A stretch of DNA of 64,000 nucleotides from Elephas maximus indicus. Taxonomy: Eukaryota > Chordata > Mammalia > Proboscidea > Elephantidae. The notes beneath the pieces were generated by a model, which was given only the letters and a program-made list of their open reading frames with translations, had not been told where the DNA came from and made no database searches. The position numbers and the translations under genes were made by a program. Below are positions 50,301 to 57,535 of this stretch, piece after piece (positions within the stretch are counted from its first letter, which is position 1; the number at the start of each line of letters is the position of its first letter). The stretch lies in NCBI RefSeq assembly GCF_024166365.1, contig NC_064819.1, forward strand, positions 150,976,293 to 151,040,292, given 5' to 3'.

Positions 50301-53300
50301 AGACCAATGACTTCTTCATTGCAAATACTTTTTTTGAACAACATAAACAGCATCTATACATGTGGACCTTGCCAGATGGAATACACAGGAATCAAATCGA
50401 CTATATCTGTGGAAAGAGACAATGGAGAAGCTCAATGTCATCGGTCAGAACAAGGCCAAGGGCTGACTGTGGAACATACCATCCTCATATGCAAGTTCAA
50501 GCTGAAGCTGAAGAAAATTAGAACAAATCTCTAAGAGCCAATGTATGACCTTGAGCATATCCCACCTGAATTTAGAGACTATCTCAAGAATAGATTTGAC
50601 ATGTTGAGCGAAGACCAGATGAGCTGTGGAATGACATCAAGGACATCATACGCAAAGAAAGCAAGAAGTCATTAAAAAGACGGGAAAGAAAGAAAAGAAC
50701 AAAATGGTTGTCAGAAGAGAGTCTGAAAATTGCTCTTGAATATTGAGTAGCTAAAGCAAATGGAAGAAATGATGAAGTAAAAGAGCTGAACAGAAGATTT
50801 CAAAGGGAAGCTTGAGAAGGAAAAGTAAAGTATTATAAAGACACGTGCAAAGACCTGGATTTAGAAGACCAAAAGGGAAGAACATGGTCAGTATTTCCTT
50901 GGCAAAAAACAAAGCTCCAGAAATTGACAGAATACCAACTGAGATGTTTCAACAAACAGATGCAGCCCTGGAAGTGTTCATTCACCCTTGCCAAGAAATT
51001 TGGAAGACAGCTACCTGGTCAATCAACTGGAAAAGATCCATATTTATGCCTATCTAAAGAAAGGTGTCCCAACTGAATGCAGAAATTATCGAACAATACC
51101 ATTAATATCACACACAAGTAAAATATTGCTGAAGATCATTCAAAAGCATCTGCAGCAGTGTATCAACAGGGAACTGCCAGAAATTCAAGCCAGATTCAGA
51201 AGAGGATGTGGAACAAGGGATATCGTTGCTGATGTCAGATGGATCCTGGCTGAAACCAGAGAATATCAGAAAGTTGTTTACCTGTGTTTTATTGACTACA
51301 CAAAGGCATTTGACTGTGTGGATCATAACAAACCATGGATAACATTGCGAAGAATGAGAATTACAGAACACTTAATTATGCTCATGAGGAATCTGTACAT
51401 TGATCATTATGCAGTTGTTCAAAAAGAACAAGGGATACTGCGTGGTTTAAATCAGGAAAGATGTGCATCAGGATTGTATGCCATGATTTTGCCATGCTTA
51501 TTCAATCTGTATGCTGAGCAAATAATCCAAGAAGCTGGACTATATGAAGAAGAATGGGGCATCAGGATTGGAGGAAGACTCATTAACAACCTGTGATATG
51601 CAGATGACACAGCCTTGCTTCCTGAAGGTGAAGAGGACTTGAAGCACTTACTGAAGAAAATCAAAGACCACAGCCTTCAGCTACACCTCAACATTAAAGA
51701 AAACAAAAATCTTCCCAACTGGACCAATAAGCACATCATGATAAACGGAGGAAAGACTGAAATTGTTAAGGATTTCATTTTACTTGGATGGACAATCAAC
51801 ACCCATGGAAGCAGCAGTCAGGAAATCAGACTCATTGCAATGGGCAAATCTGCTGCAAAAGATCTCTTTGAAGTATTAAAAAGCAAAGATGTCACTTGAA
51901 TACTAAGGTGTGCCTGAGCCAACCCAATGTGTTTTCAGTTGCCTCATATGCATGTGAAAACTGGACAATGAATAAGGAAGACTGGAGAAGAATTGATGCC
52001 TTTGAATTATGGTGTTGGCAAAGAATATTGAATATACCATGGTCTGCCAAAAGAATGAACAAATCTGTCTTGGAAGATGTACAGCGAGAATGCTCCTTAG
52101 AAGCAAAGATGGCAAGACTTCATCTCACATACTTTGGACATGTTATCAGGAGCGATCAGTCTCTAAAGAAGGATATCATGCTTGGTAAAGTAGAGGGTCT
52201 GCGAAAAAGAGGAAGACCGTCAACAAGATGAATTGACACAGTGGCTGCAACAAATGGGCTCAAGCATAGCAACAATTGTGAGGATGGTGCAGGACTGGGC
52301 TGTATTTCATTCCATTGTACATAGGGTCGCTATGAGTTGGAACTGACTTGATGGCAGCTAGCCACAACAGCATAACAGAAGTGAAATAAAAATTCTACTA
52401 AATTGACTTGGGGCGACATTTTAAATTGGTCTTGAGATACAAACAGGCAAAGGAGAAGAGTGGATGATGGCTGGATAGGATATAAGAGGTAGAGGTAGCA
52501 GCATAGATGTGGACTGGAAGTGTTAAAAGGATAGGGTATTTATTCATTCAGTGGGGTTGAACTTCATACTGAGTGAAACCCTCTCTTCCCATTCTGTAAC
52601 CTCCACTTCATTTTGATTCCCACCTTAGACCTAGTAATCCCCTTGACTTACATCATGTTGAATGCCTGCTCCCCAATATCACCACCACACTCTGTTCGTA
52701 AGACAGAGCTGAGTTTCTTACTTACTTACTTAAGGGAAAACACCACCTCAACAGATCTCTGGCAGTGCTTCAGAGAAGGAAAGACAGAGTGGAATTTATT
52801 GAGAATTTGTAGTTTGATTTAAGGCAGGTCTTTTAATTCTGGAAGTGAGGGTGAATTGGGGACTTGAATAGAATTGGGTAAGCATCATGAAAAAAGAATC
52901 CTGGAATGGTGGAAATAGCAAGATGAAGATGCTGAGGCAAAGAGTTCAAAGAATCTTAGTTGTGAACTGTGTGTTGATGCTTATTATTGAAGAGTTGATG
53001 AGTCTTTCAGACATTTATTGGGTAAATCAAGGTATTTGCCTGGGCAAGAGTATCCTAGAATAGTAAAGTTAAGCTAATGAAGACAGCAGAATAGTAAAGT
53101 CGTATTAATGCAGACAGTAAAGCGTGTGGAGGGATATAGTTTCAATCCTCAATCACCTGAAATATCTCAAACTCTGAAATGCTTCCTCTAACTCCAGGTC
53201 TCTCCTTTACTCACATGCTTTAACACCTTCTGAGTTTTTTCTTGGCCTTCATCATATCCTTAGCAACTCCCTATTCTCCTTTTTATAAGCCTACCTTGCG

Positions 53301-54083
53301 ACTCAGCCTGAGTGATCTGTCTCACTTACTAGTGCTTACCGGTAACTCATAAAGAGAATAAGCAAAATGTAGAAGGTAAAAATATAATCTGAAAATATCA
53401 GAGCCTTTTATTTTAAAAATAACAGAGCTTTTTATTTTAAAAATCTGGGATGAAGTCCATTCTTTAAAAAACAATATCTTAAATTTTTGTCTTAAAAAAA
53501 ATAGAGTAAAACAAAAAAAGCCAGGTTTATGAATCTCGAAGTGTAATAATGAAGGAAATAGAAGATTTCATTAACAAATAATTGAGTTAACTGTAACTTC
53601 AAATCTGTATACAATATTTTATATATATTTTCCTACTTCTAGGTAAAGGATATTTAATTTTCCTTTATGTCTAGATGTTTCTAGTGTTGTTCTTTTTCCT
53701 ATATATTATCTGTTAGCATATGTTATATGTTAAGTTATAGGACTAATTTCTTTATGGATAAATTAGGCAGATACTAACAGGTACCTGATAATATTTTATA
53801 TTATTTGTGCTTCGGGGAAATGTTAATTCCTGTGTATTTTCTTTCTACTTAGGCCAATTTGCGTCAGAAAGTTACTCACTCAGCACAAACTGATCTTAGT
53901 CACATGAGAAGAGAAAATTTTTCACAGGTGTACTCTTCAAAGGATGCTAGCACCCAGTCCACAAGGGAAGGCAGCACCCGTGTGCCTAGGCCCCAGATTT
54001 ACATAGCTGGTCTCCGAGGAGGAAAGACTAAAACCACCCATGGAGTCAAGGTGAACTTAACTAGAGCTGTTGATGAAACCTAG
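23228..54083 (+). CDS. CFAP206: CFAP206, cilia and flagella associated protein 206 (12 coding exons joined)
   Basis: Joined coding exons: 23228-23335, 23938-24021, 25442-25532, 27414-27602, 28387-28545, 29924-30132, 35355-35474, 36586-36784, 38731-38871, 42451-42644, 47771-47914, 53853-54083. They total 1869 nt: 622 codons plus TAG, with every phase consistent and every intron GT-AG. I recognise the protein as CFAP206 (C6orf165/FAP206) from its start MPPTQAESVI and from conserved stretches throughout; 622 aa is the human length as I remember it. Known role of the family: an axonemal microtubule-associated protein needed to dock radial spoke 2 and dynein c; loss in mouse impairs sperm flagella and motile cilia. 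It has no signal peptide or membrane segment, as expected for an axonemal protein. The FAP206 domain (formerly DUF3508) spans most of the protein; the last 120 residues are low-complexity and polar with three TQT-like motifs. The start is the first ATG after the acceptor and matches the family N-terminus. The gene looks intact and functional. Confidence 0.97.
23336..23937 (+). other. CFAP206 intron after coding exon 1
   Basis: 602 bases of AT-rich unique sequence; no element recognised. Confidence 0.7.
23938..24021 (+). CDS. CFAP206: CFAP206 coding exon 2 (residues 37-64)
   Basis: Acceptor ttttcctactctcag, 84 nt, phase 0 at both ends, donor GTGATT (a weaker, non-GTRAGT donor). It encodes VKAVVLDPSNGFNMDRALIK and SDVQKLVK, continuous with the flanking exons and typical of the family. 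Confidence 0.95.
24679..24751. repeat. TA/CATA-rich microsatellite
   Basis: Irregular alternation of atacat, tatgta and tatata units. Confidence 0.85.
24752..24856 (-). mobile_element. AfroSINE piece abutting a microsatellite
   Basis: tagccattgagtcaattctg actcatagtgacc to ggatttgaactgccagc; the head is missing. Confidence 0.85.
25442..25532 (+). CDS. CFAP206: CFAP206 coding exon 3 (residues 65-94 plus one base)
   Basis: Acceptor ttcttttctag, 91 nt, enters in phase 0 and leaves in phase 1; donor GTAACA. It encodes LCVARLLDSKNPSLDTVKMQ and VYFDMNYTSR, with the last G completing a Glu codon in the next exon. Confidence 0.95.
25776..25975 (-). mobile_element. AfroSINE-like SINE, long variant
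   Basis: cgaaaacccaaacccactgc to tcactgtgccgccagg, with the extra block gttgtcaattgttatggaag. Confidence 0.85.
26880..27049 (+). mobile_element. Young-looking AfroSINE with 12-base target duplication
   Basis: gaaaccctggtggcgtagta through gctatgagtcagaatcgact to ggtttttggttcgg. Perfect flanks tatatacatcat lie at 26868-26879 and 27050-27061. Confidence 0.95.
27062..27186 (-). mobile_element. AfroSINE piece, inverted to the previous copy
   Basis: agtgaccctataggacagag to gctgtgccaccagagttccc. Its tail end is lost at the microsatellite junction. Confidence 0.88.
27414..27602 (+). CDS. CFAP206: CFAP206 coding exon 4 (residues 95-157)
   Basis: Acceptor ttaccacttttag, 189 nt, phase 1 to phase 1; donor GTAAAA. 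It encodes EEFLQEHHRVLESRLGPISR and continues to a conserved LLRSGLGSPTDIK block. The reading frame stays open upstream of the acceptor into the intron (back to 27248), so a naive ORF call overextends the 5' side; the pyrimidine-rich acceptor and the family alignment fix the true start. Confidence 0.95.
27603..28386 (+). other. CFAP206 intron after coding exon 4
   Basis: 784 bases of AT-rich unique sequence. A minus-strand 137-codon open frame (27659-28072) has no recognisable motif and is not supported as a gene. Confidence 0.65.
28387..28545 (+). CDS. CFAP206: CFAP206 coding exon 5 (residues 158-210)
   Basis: Acceptor attattttag, 159 nt, phase 1 in and phase 1 out; donor GTAGGT. It encodes AALQSVFPQAELGTFLTLSK, then KDKERQLKELTMIVTGIRLF and NRDCGKGGEGIDD. 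The last T pairs with TG of the next exon to give Leu, which resolves the ambiguity of a downstream AG/GT. Confidence 0.95.
28546..29923 (+). other. CFAP206 intron after coding exon 5
   Basis: It carries an RTE 3' fragment on the minus strand (28995-29300); the rest is unique. Confidence 0.75.
28995..29300 (-). mobile_element. RTE-clade LINE 3' fragment
   Basis: gttaggtgctgtcaagttgg marks the LINE 3' end; the body reads towards gttgtactccttagaagc on the other strand. Confidence 0.88.
29924..30132 (+). CDS. CFAP206: CFAP206 coding exon 6 (residues 211-280)
   Basis: 209 nt, phase 1 in and phase 0 out; donor GTGAGC. The acceptor, cctttaaaaacag, has a purine-rich tail, but a strong pyrimidine tract lies 20-45 bases upstream. 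It encodes LPAILHEAIPATTQHIDTQL and the conserved block QPYMLKEALFNVRQYEIFLQ. Confidence 0.94.
30471..31165 (-). mobile_element. RTE-clade LINE, 3' part
   Basis: The 3' end is gttgttgtcgttaggtgctg. Minus-strand frames give ECSLEARMARLRLTYFGHVV and ASYACESWTMNKEDRRRIDT, split by frameshifts. Confidence 0.93.
31339..31945 (-). mobile_element. RTE-clade LINE, 3' part (second copy)
   Basis: Starts gttgttgtcaggcgccatca. Minus-strand frames include KDFILLGSTINAHGCSHQEI. Confidence 0.92.
32290..32470 (+). repeat. MIR-like SINE fragment
   Basis: ggttcttatggtgacttggc, gaagttgcttaatttccctg and tccttatctgtaaaatggga are typical MIR 3' blocks. Confidence 0.65.
34107..34253 (+). mobile_element. AfroSINE with internal deletions
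   Basis: caaaccctggtggtgtagtg, then the head lacks about 13 bases before ctaaccaaaaggctggcagt; the tail agtcagagttgatttgacgg is followed by ggtttggtttg. Confidence 0.9.
34505..34630 (+). repeat. MIR-like SINE fragment
   Basis: agtataaaggttaagggctg gactctgggttcagg is the MIR head region, with ggttttctcatttgta at the 3' side. Confidence 0.65.
34659..34855 (+). mobile_element. AfroSINE-like SINE, long variant
   Basis: aaggagccctggtggtgcag, agtctgcttccataaagatt (extra block), tail ctatgagtcggagtcgactc. Confidence 0.92.
35170..35310 (+). repeat. L2-like fragment
   Basis: aatatttctggagcaccttc, then caaagccctgctctcactga gcttaccctt, a typical L2 pattern. Confidence 0.6.
35355..35474 (+). CDS. CFAP206: CFAP206 coding exon 7 (residues 281-320)
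   Basis: 120 nt, phase 0 at both ends; donor GTAAGT is ideal. The acceptor aaaaaatcgttcacag has a poor pyrimidine tract. The exon encodes SDIITCAQEVEMMIKQLAAQ and continues to TSQVF. It follows a 5.2 kb intron loaded with RTE and SINE copies. Confidence 0.94.
35475..36585 (+). other. CFAP206 intron after coding exon 7
   Basis: 1.1 kb of AT-rich unique sequence; no element recognised. Confidence 0.6.
36586..36784 (+). CDS. CFAP206: CFAP206 coding exon 8 (residues 321-386)
   Basis: Strong acceptor tttttctcttcctcag, 199 nt, phase 0 in and phase 1 out; donor GTAATG. It encodes PIFIALSNLWTSFQDETVLL, then a conserved LTTHLEPFLGAHELLFPERV block and the start of KEHMED, completed in the next exon. 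The frame stays open past the donor, so a raw ORF overruns it to 36876. Confidence 0.95.
36785..38730 (+). other. CFAP206 intron after coding exon 8
   Basis: 1.9 kb with no recognised repeat. 37500-37670 is very AT-rich. A long stretch without interspersed repeats is unusual in this window. Confidence 0.55.
38731..38871 (+). CDS. CFAP206: CFAP206 coding exon 9 (residues 387-433)
   Basis: Acceptor tctctttttccattttag, 141 nt, phase 1 to phase 1; donor GTAGAT. It encodes EDRVHLADFRKLEWLFPETT and IQYRGFCGYTFATTDGLLLP, a well-conserved family segment. It contains no ATG, so ORF scanning misses it. Confidence 0.95.
39236..40360 (-). mobile_element. L1 3' part, same subfamily as 18753-19993
   Basis: The 3' end is at aatttctattgtgctttatg. 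It runs back through the 3' UTR (atctcccctccagacaggag) to the ORF2 end (cagattcgtcactgttgg). The 172-codon open frame at 39251-39769 is non-coding 3' UTR read backwards. Confidence 0.92.
41050..41240 (+). repeat. MIR-like SINE fragment
   Basis: gtggcctaggattgaggaac, gcctggtttctagtcccagt and ggacctcagtttcctcacca. A short insert aaccattgccgtcgaga at about 41082-41100 looks like an AfroSINE/RTE tail scrap. Confidence 0.7.
41490..41910 (+). repeat. L2 LINE 3' end
   Basis: ttgctattccctctgcttgg, actagagtataagcttcatg agggcagg and atttgttgaataaatgaa are the classic L2 3' blocks. Confidence 0.85.
42451..42644 (+). CDS. CFAP206: CFAP206 coding exon 10 (residues 434-498)
   Basis: Acceptor tcttcccttaattttcag, 194 nt, phase 1 in and phase 0 out; donor GTAAGC. 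It encodes GNPAIGILKYKEKYYTFNTR, then a Lys/Gln-rich helix (REQAKKNAELIQLLELHQQF) ending ETLIPYSQ. Confidence 0.95.
43070..43210 (+). repeat. L2-like fragment
   Basis: attcattcaacagatattta ctgagc, accaggcactattcttggca and atggagcttgcattctaatg. Confidence 0.75.
43900..45770 (-). mobile_element. Old L1 (minus strand) interrupted by an RTE insertion
   Basis: L1 ORF2 read backwards (agcagttcagtgttgactag, aagaatcagcttttggcttt) up to about 44867. The L1-like sequence resumes at about 45373 (ttcttctttaatttatgggt) after the RTE. Confidence 0.75.
44868..45372 (+). mobile_element. RTE-clade LINE 3' end inserted in L1
   Basis: gttaaaaagcaaagatgtca, gcatgtgaaagccggacaat, and the complete 3' end tacaactcgacggcacctaa caac. 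Confidence 0.93.
46215..46390 (+). repeat. L2-like fragment
   Basis: aaaatccaaactccttggct tggcattcaaggccc resembles an L2 3' UTR block. Confidence 0.5.
47771..47914 (+). CDS. CFAP206: CFAP206 coding exon 11 (residues 499-546)
   Basis: Acceptor aacagaattctatttctttag, 144 nt, phase 0 at both ends. The donor is CTG|GTTTGT, clearly weaker than the others. The exon encodes MKDVDKHYIKPITKCESSTQ, then TDTHILPP and SYEWNEWELRRRAIQL. The first TQTD motif (residues 517-520) lies here. Confidence 0.94.
48115..48493 (-). mobile_element. Outer AfroSINE, long variant, split by a younger copy
   Basis: The tail side is atgccatctagttgattccg actcatagcaaccc (48115-48213). It resumes at 48376 and ends ccattgtgccaccagaactc c. 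Confidence 0.92.
48214..48375 (+). mobile_element. Inner AfroSINE with 13-base target duplication
   Basis: ggaaaccctggtggcctagt to the tail agtcagaatcgacttaatgg plus ggtttggtttgg. Flanks gtaatctctacag at 48201-48213 and 48376-48388 are identical and belong to the outer SINE. Confidence 0.95.
48690..49045 (-). mobile_element. L1 3' UTR fragment, same family as copy A
   Basis: It starts gtactttagatgaaggtttg, the reverse of the 3' end of L1 copy A (21830-21855), and passes ttgttttgtgacacgggtta ccaa. Confidence 0.88.
50041..52376 (+). mobile_element. RTE-clade LINE, longest copy (endonuclease plus reverse transcriptase)
   Basis: Decayed ORF2-type polyprotein in several frames. Endonuclease part at 50048-50521 with GDWNAKV (about 50198) and NQIDYICG (about 50393). 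Reverse transcriptase from about 50990 with LCFIDYTKAFDCVDH (about 51282) and YADDTALL (51597-51620), directly preceded by an in-frame TGA. It continues through TYFGHVIRSD to the 3' end gatggcagctagccacaaca. The 5' part, including the start of the endonuclease, is missing. RTE encodes target-primed reverse transcription machinery; this copy is dead. Confidence 0.95.
53853..54083 (+). CDS. CFAP206: CFAP206 terminal coding exon (residues 547-622)
   Basis: Acceptor ttttctttctacttag, 231 nt including TAG at 54081-54083. It encodes ANLRQKVTHSAQTDLSHMRR, a Ser/Thr-rich linker with ASTQSTREGS, then VPRPQIYIAGLRGGKTKTTH and the acidic end AVDET. It carries AQTD (557-560) and TQST (580-583). Confidence 0.96.
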   Translation, partial: ANLRQKVTHSAQTDLSHMRRENFSQVYSSKDASTQSTREGSTRVPRPQIYIAGLRGGKTKTTHGVKVNLTRAVDET

Positions 54084-54260
54084 TTAGAAACAGCATTTTA
54101 AAAGTAGATGCTACCCAATTATGAACAATGGCACATAGTTAATTATATGGGCCTGGCACATTCCATTAGTTGTGGGAATGTTTATTTTCACTGTCCAACT
54201 GCTACAAAAAATTAAAACAGTTTTTCTGTAACACATTTTTCATTCTATTAAAACTGAAAG
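54084..54260 (+). terminator. CFAP206: CFAP206 3' UTR with candidate polyadenylation signals
   Basis: After the stop codon lies AT-rich unique sequence with ATTAAA at 54211-54216 and at 54247-54252. ATTAAA is the commonest variant polyadenylation hexamer. No perfect AATAAA lies this close, so the true cleavage site is not fixed from sequence. Confidence 0.5.
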
Positions 54261-54701
54261 GTAAAACTCTGTTCATTAATCTTTGTTAGAAAAACTTTGC
54301 CATCATTAAGATTGAAATTATGATGCTATTTAGATATTAATACATTTTAAGATTACTGTTATTGGAATAGAAAGCTATTTATTTCTAAATTCATATTTAA
54401 TGTTAAACATTACCATTTATAGCTCAGTAAATATTTAACATATATTCAATTGATATAAAATACAATCTTTACTAAATTGATAATTAGAGCAAAGTTCCAA
54501 ATGATGTTTTTAAAAATCTGGAAATTTTACATAAAAATATGGATTTCTGGACCATCAGAAAAGGTCAGAATATCTGGCAATACTTGGTTATCATTCCTGC
54601 AAGTGGTAGCTGTACCCTTTAATAGGGTAGGTGCTTCCAGCTCTCCAGTCTAATCCTTGCAGGCCTGCCACTTCAGTCTTTTGCCTTATAAGCATGATCC
54701 C
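54261..54701. other. Sequence downstream of CFAP206, no recognised feature
   Basis: AT-rich unique sequence; may include the rest of the 3' UTR if a distal poly(A) site is used. Confidence 0.45.
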
Positions 54702-55211
54702 TGCCTTAGTTATCTGGTGCTACTATAACAGAAGTACCACAAATGCATGGCTTTAACAAACAGAAATTTATCCTCTCACAGTTTAGGAGGGTAGAAGTCT
54801 GAATTCAGGGTGCCAGCTCTAGGGGAAGGTTTTCTCTCTCTGTCGGCTCTGGGGCCTTCCCTTGGGTTTAGGAGTTTCTCAGCACAGGGACCCTGGGTCC
54901 AAAGGACACACTCTGCTCCTGGCTTTTCTTTCTTGGTGGTATGAAGTCCCTCTCCTCACTTCTCTCTTTTATATCTCAAAAGAGATTGACTCAAGATACA
55001 ACCTAATCCTGTAGATTGTATCCTGCCTCACTAACATAACTGCCTCTAATCCTGCCTCATTAACATCATAGAGGTTAGGATTTACAGCAGATAGGATAAT
55101 TTAGAATAATTACATCAGATCACAAAATGGAGGACAACCACACAATACTGGGAATCATGGCCTGGCCAAGCTGACACATATTTTGGGGGGACACAATTCA
55201 ATCCATAGCTA
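54702..55211 (-). mobile_element. Solo LTR, ERVL-MaLR-like
   Basis: tgccttagttatctggtgct to cacaattcaatccatagcta; the same family as 1600-2091 and 4119-4627. Flanks atccc/acccc hint at a decayed 5-base duplication. Confidence 0.78.
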
Positions 55212-55239
55212 CCCCGTAGACAGTTGTGTTTGGAGCCCC

Positions 55240-55565
55240 TGTATTATTGTTGTTGTTGGCTGCTGTAGAGTTGATTCCGATTCATGGTGACCCAATGTGT
55301 GCAGAGAACTGCTTCATAAGGTTTTCAAGAGTGTGACTTGTTTGAAGCAGATAGCCAGGCCTATTTTCTGAGGTGGTTTTGAACTACCTCAGGGTGGGTT
55401 TGAGCTGCCAACCTTTTGGCTACTATTGAGCAATTAATCGTTTGCACATCTTTGGGACCCTGTATTAAAGTGTGTGAATTATTGACAGTTCTACTTTAGA
55501 ACTTAGGGTTGCTGAGTCGGAATCGACTGGACGGCACTGGGTTTTTTTTGTTTGTTTGTTTGTTT
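55240..55565 (-). mobile_element. AfroSINE long variant (minus) followed by an opposite tail piece
   Basis: The minus copy is 55240-55462 (gctgtagagttgattccgat to catctttgggaccc). A plus-strand tail remnant follows at 55488-55565 (gctgagtcggaatcgactgg acggcactggg plus a T-rich end). Confidence 0.8.
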
Positions 55566-56509
55566 ATTTTAGAGCTGTAGTTTTATTACTGTTGTGCTTA
55601 CTTCTAATACCAAATCATTGATAATAAAGGCTCCCAGCTGGAGGCCTGTTAAACCTGTTTTAGTAGCTAGAGGGTCACTTATATTTAGTATACTTTTTTC
55701 TGCACAAGTGACTTTTATTAATCTGTTTGTATAATTTGTTTTCTATGTAGGTTACATGTTATTTATAATAGGTGTAAGTTTTGAAATCCATTTTCCATAG
55801 AACTTTAAAGATAAACTTCAAGCAGACCTACTTCTAAGTATTCATGACTTTCACACCTGTAGCTTAAAAATGATGTTAAAGATATGCTGGCTGGCTGTTA
55901 AGACAAGGCCTAGAGGTACCTGTACCTAAAGGAAGTGTGGTGGTTATAGCTAACCCTAAACTTTACTTTCAGAAATTTGATTTTATCTGTTCCTTCAACT
56001 CTTATTTGGTTCTGCAAGATTCCTAAACACAGAAAAGAATGGCTGGTAAGCCACAATTTGGAGTTACCAAGTTAGGGCTGAAAGTAAAATCGCCAAATGA
56101 ATAAAAGTACCACATTCAATTTGAAAAGCCAAACTTAATATGAGAAAGTTGCCTGCTAAGTACAACAGAATCAGAATAAAGGGAGCTAAACCAGATGGTA
56201 AGCTCATCTCCTGGGGCTTCCACAGTGCCCTAAGCCCCATCAGTCTCTGAAGATTTCTAACCACATACTGGGCGCAGTGTCTGAAGGTCACCCCATTTCA
56301 GCAGGTAACAGACTGAACTAATTTTCTCTTTCAAACTTGTTTTTCCTTCTGTATTTCCTTTGATTATTACTCATGTTTAACCCTCCTAGTCCTGACTGAA
56401 TTTTACATTATCTCCCTGTATTTTTTTTTTTTTCTCAGTTATAAAATGTAACAGCTCTTCTGGCTGTCTTCAGTAATATTATACCATAGAAAGAATTGGG
56501 TTAAAATAG
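55566..56509. other. Intergenic, no recognised feature
   Basis: Unique sequence; short T-tract at 56422-56434. Confidence 0.45.
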
Positions 56510-57535
56510 CACTATAGCATGGATGGAGCCTGAAGACATTATGCTGGGTGAAATAAGTTAATCACAAGAGGATAAATATTGTACGGCTTCACTTATAGAA
56601 AAAGACAAGAACAGGCAAATGTTTAGAGACCAAAGTTTATTAGTGGTTACCAGGGGTGGGAGGGAGTGGAAGAGGAAGGGTAATTGCTTATGTAGCACTG
56701 AGTTTTGGTTTATGGGATGGAAAAATCACAGTTAGGGTGGGAATGTAAAATGGTACAACCATTTTTGAAATCAATTTGGTGCTTCCTTAAAAAGCTAGAA
56801 ATAGAACTACCATACAATCCAGCAATTCCACTCTTTGGGATACATCCTAAAGAAATAAGAGCCTTTACGCAAATGGATATATGCACACCCACGTTCACTG
56901 CAGCACTGTTTACAACAGCAAAAAGATGGAAGCAACCAAGGTGCCCATCAATGGATGAATGGATAAAAAAATTATGGTATATTCACACAATGGAATACTA
57001 TGCATTGATAAGGACAGTGATGAATCTGTGAAACATTTCATAACATGAAGGAACCTGGAACACATTATGCTGAGTGAAATTAGTCAGTTGCAAAAGGACA
57101 AATATTGCATAAGACCATTATTATAAGAACTCGAGAAACAGTTTAAACAGAGAAGAAAATATTCTTTGATGGTTACAAGAGTGGGGAGTGAGAGAGGATG
57201 GGAGAGGAGTATTCGCTAATTAGATAGTAGATAAGAACTACTTTAGGTGAAGGGAAAGACAACACAGAATACAGGCGAAGTCAGCACAACTGGACTAAAC
57301 CAAAAGCAGACAAGTTTCATGAATAAACTGAATGCTTCGAAGGCTGGCATAGCAGGGGCGGGGGTTTGGGGACCATGTTTCAGGGGACATCTAAGTCAAT
57401 TGGCGTAATAAAATCTATTACGAACACAAGGACAAAAACAAAAAATCACATTGAGGGTAGGGTTGCACAGCTGAATAATGTAATTGCTGTCAATAAGTTG
57501 TACACCTGTAAAACGTTGAATTGGCAAAAAAACAA
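56510..57535 (+). mobile_element. Old L1 fragment split by a younger L1
   Basis: Left piece 56510-56730 (gaagacattatgctgggtga) and right piece 57451-57535 (acacctgtaaaacgttgaat tggc) belong to one old element. The insert is at 56731-57440. Confidence 0.85.
56731..57440 (+). mobile_element. Younger L1 insertion, truncated at both ends
   Basis: It begins within ORF2 (ggtgggaatgtaaaatggta) and stops early after gcgtaataaaatctattacg with a short A-rich tail. Target duplication aaaaatcaca at 56721-56730 and 57441-57450. The 3' end coincides with an internal AATAAA. Confidence 0.9.

Larger units (their letters stand above)
47915..53852 (+). other. CFAP206 last intron (5.9 kb)
   Basis: It contains a SINE nested in a SINE (48115-48493), an L1 3' end on the minus strand (48690-49045) and the longest RTE copy (50041-52376). 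49050-50040 and 52380-53850 show no recognised element. Confidence 0.8.

Noticed and set aside
50048-52231. Reverse-transcriptase and endonuclease frames as a host gene
   Set aside because: They belong to a decayed RTE LINE with stops and frameshifts, with sister fragments at 7010, 12985, 22389, 28995, 30471, 31339, 44868 and 59155.
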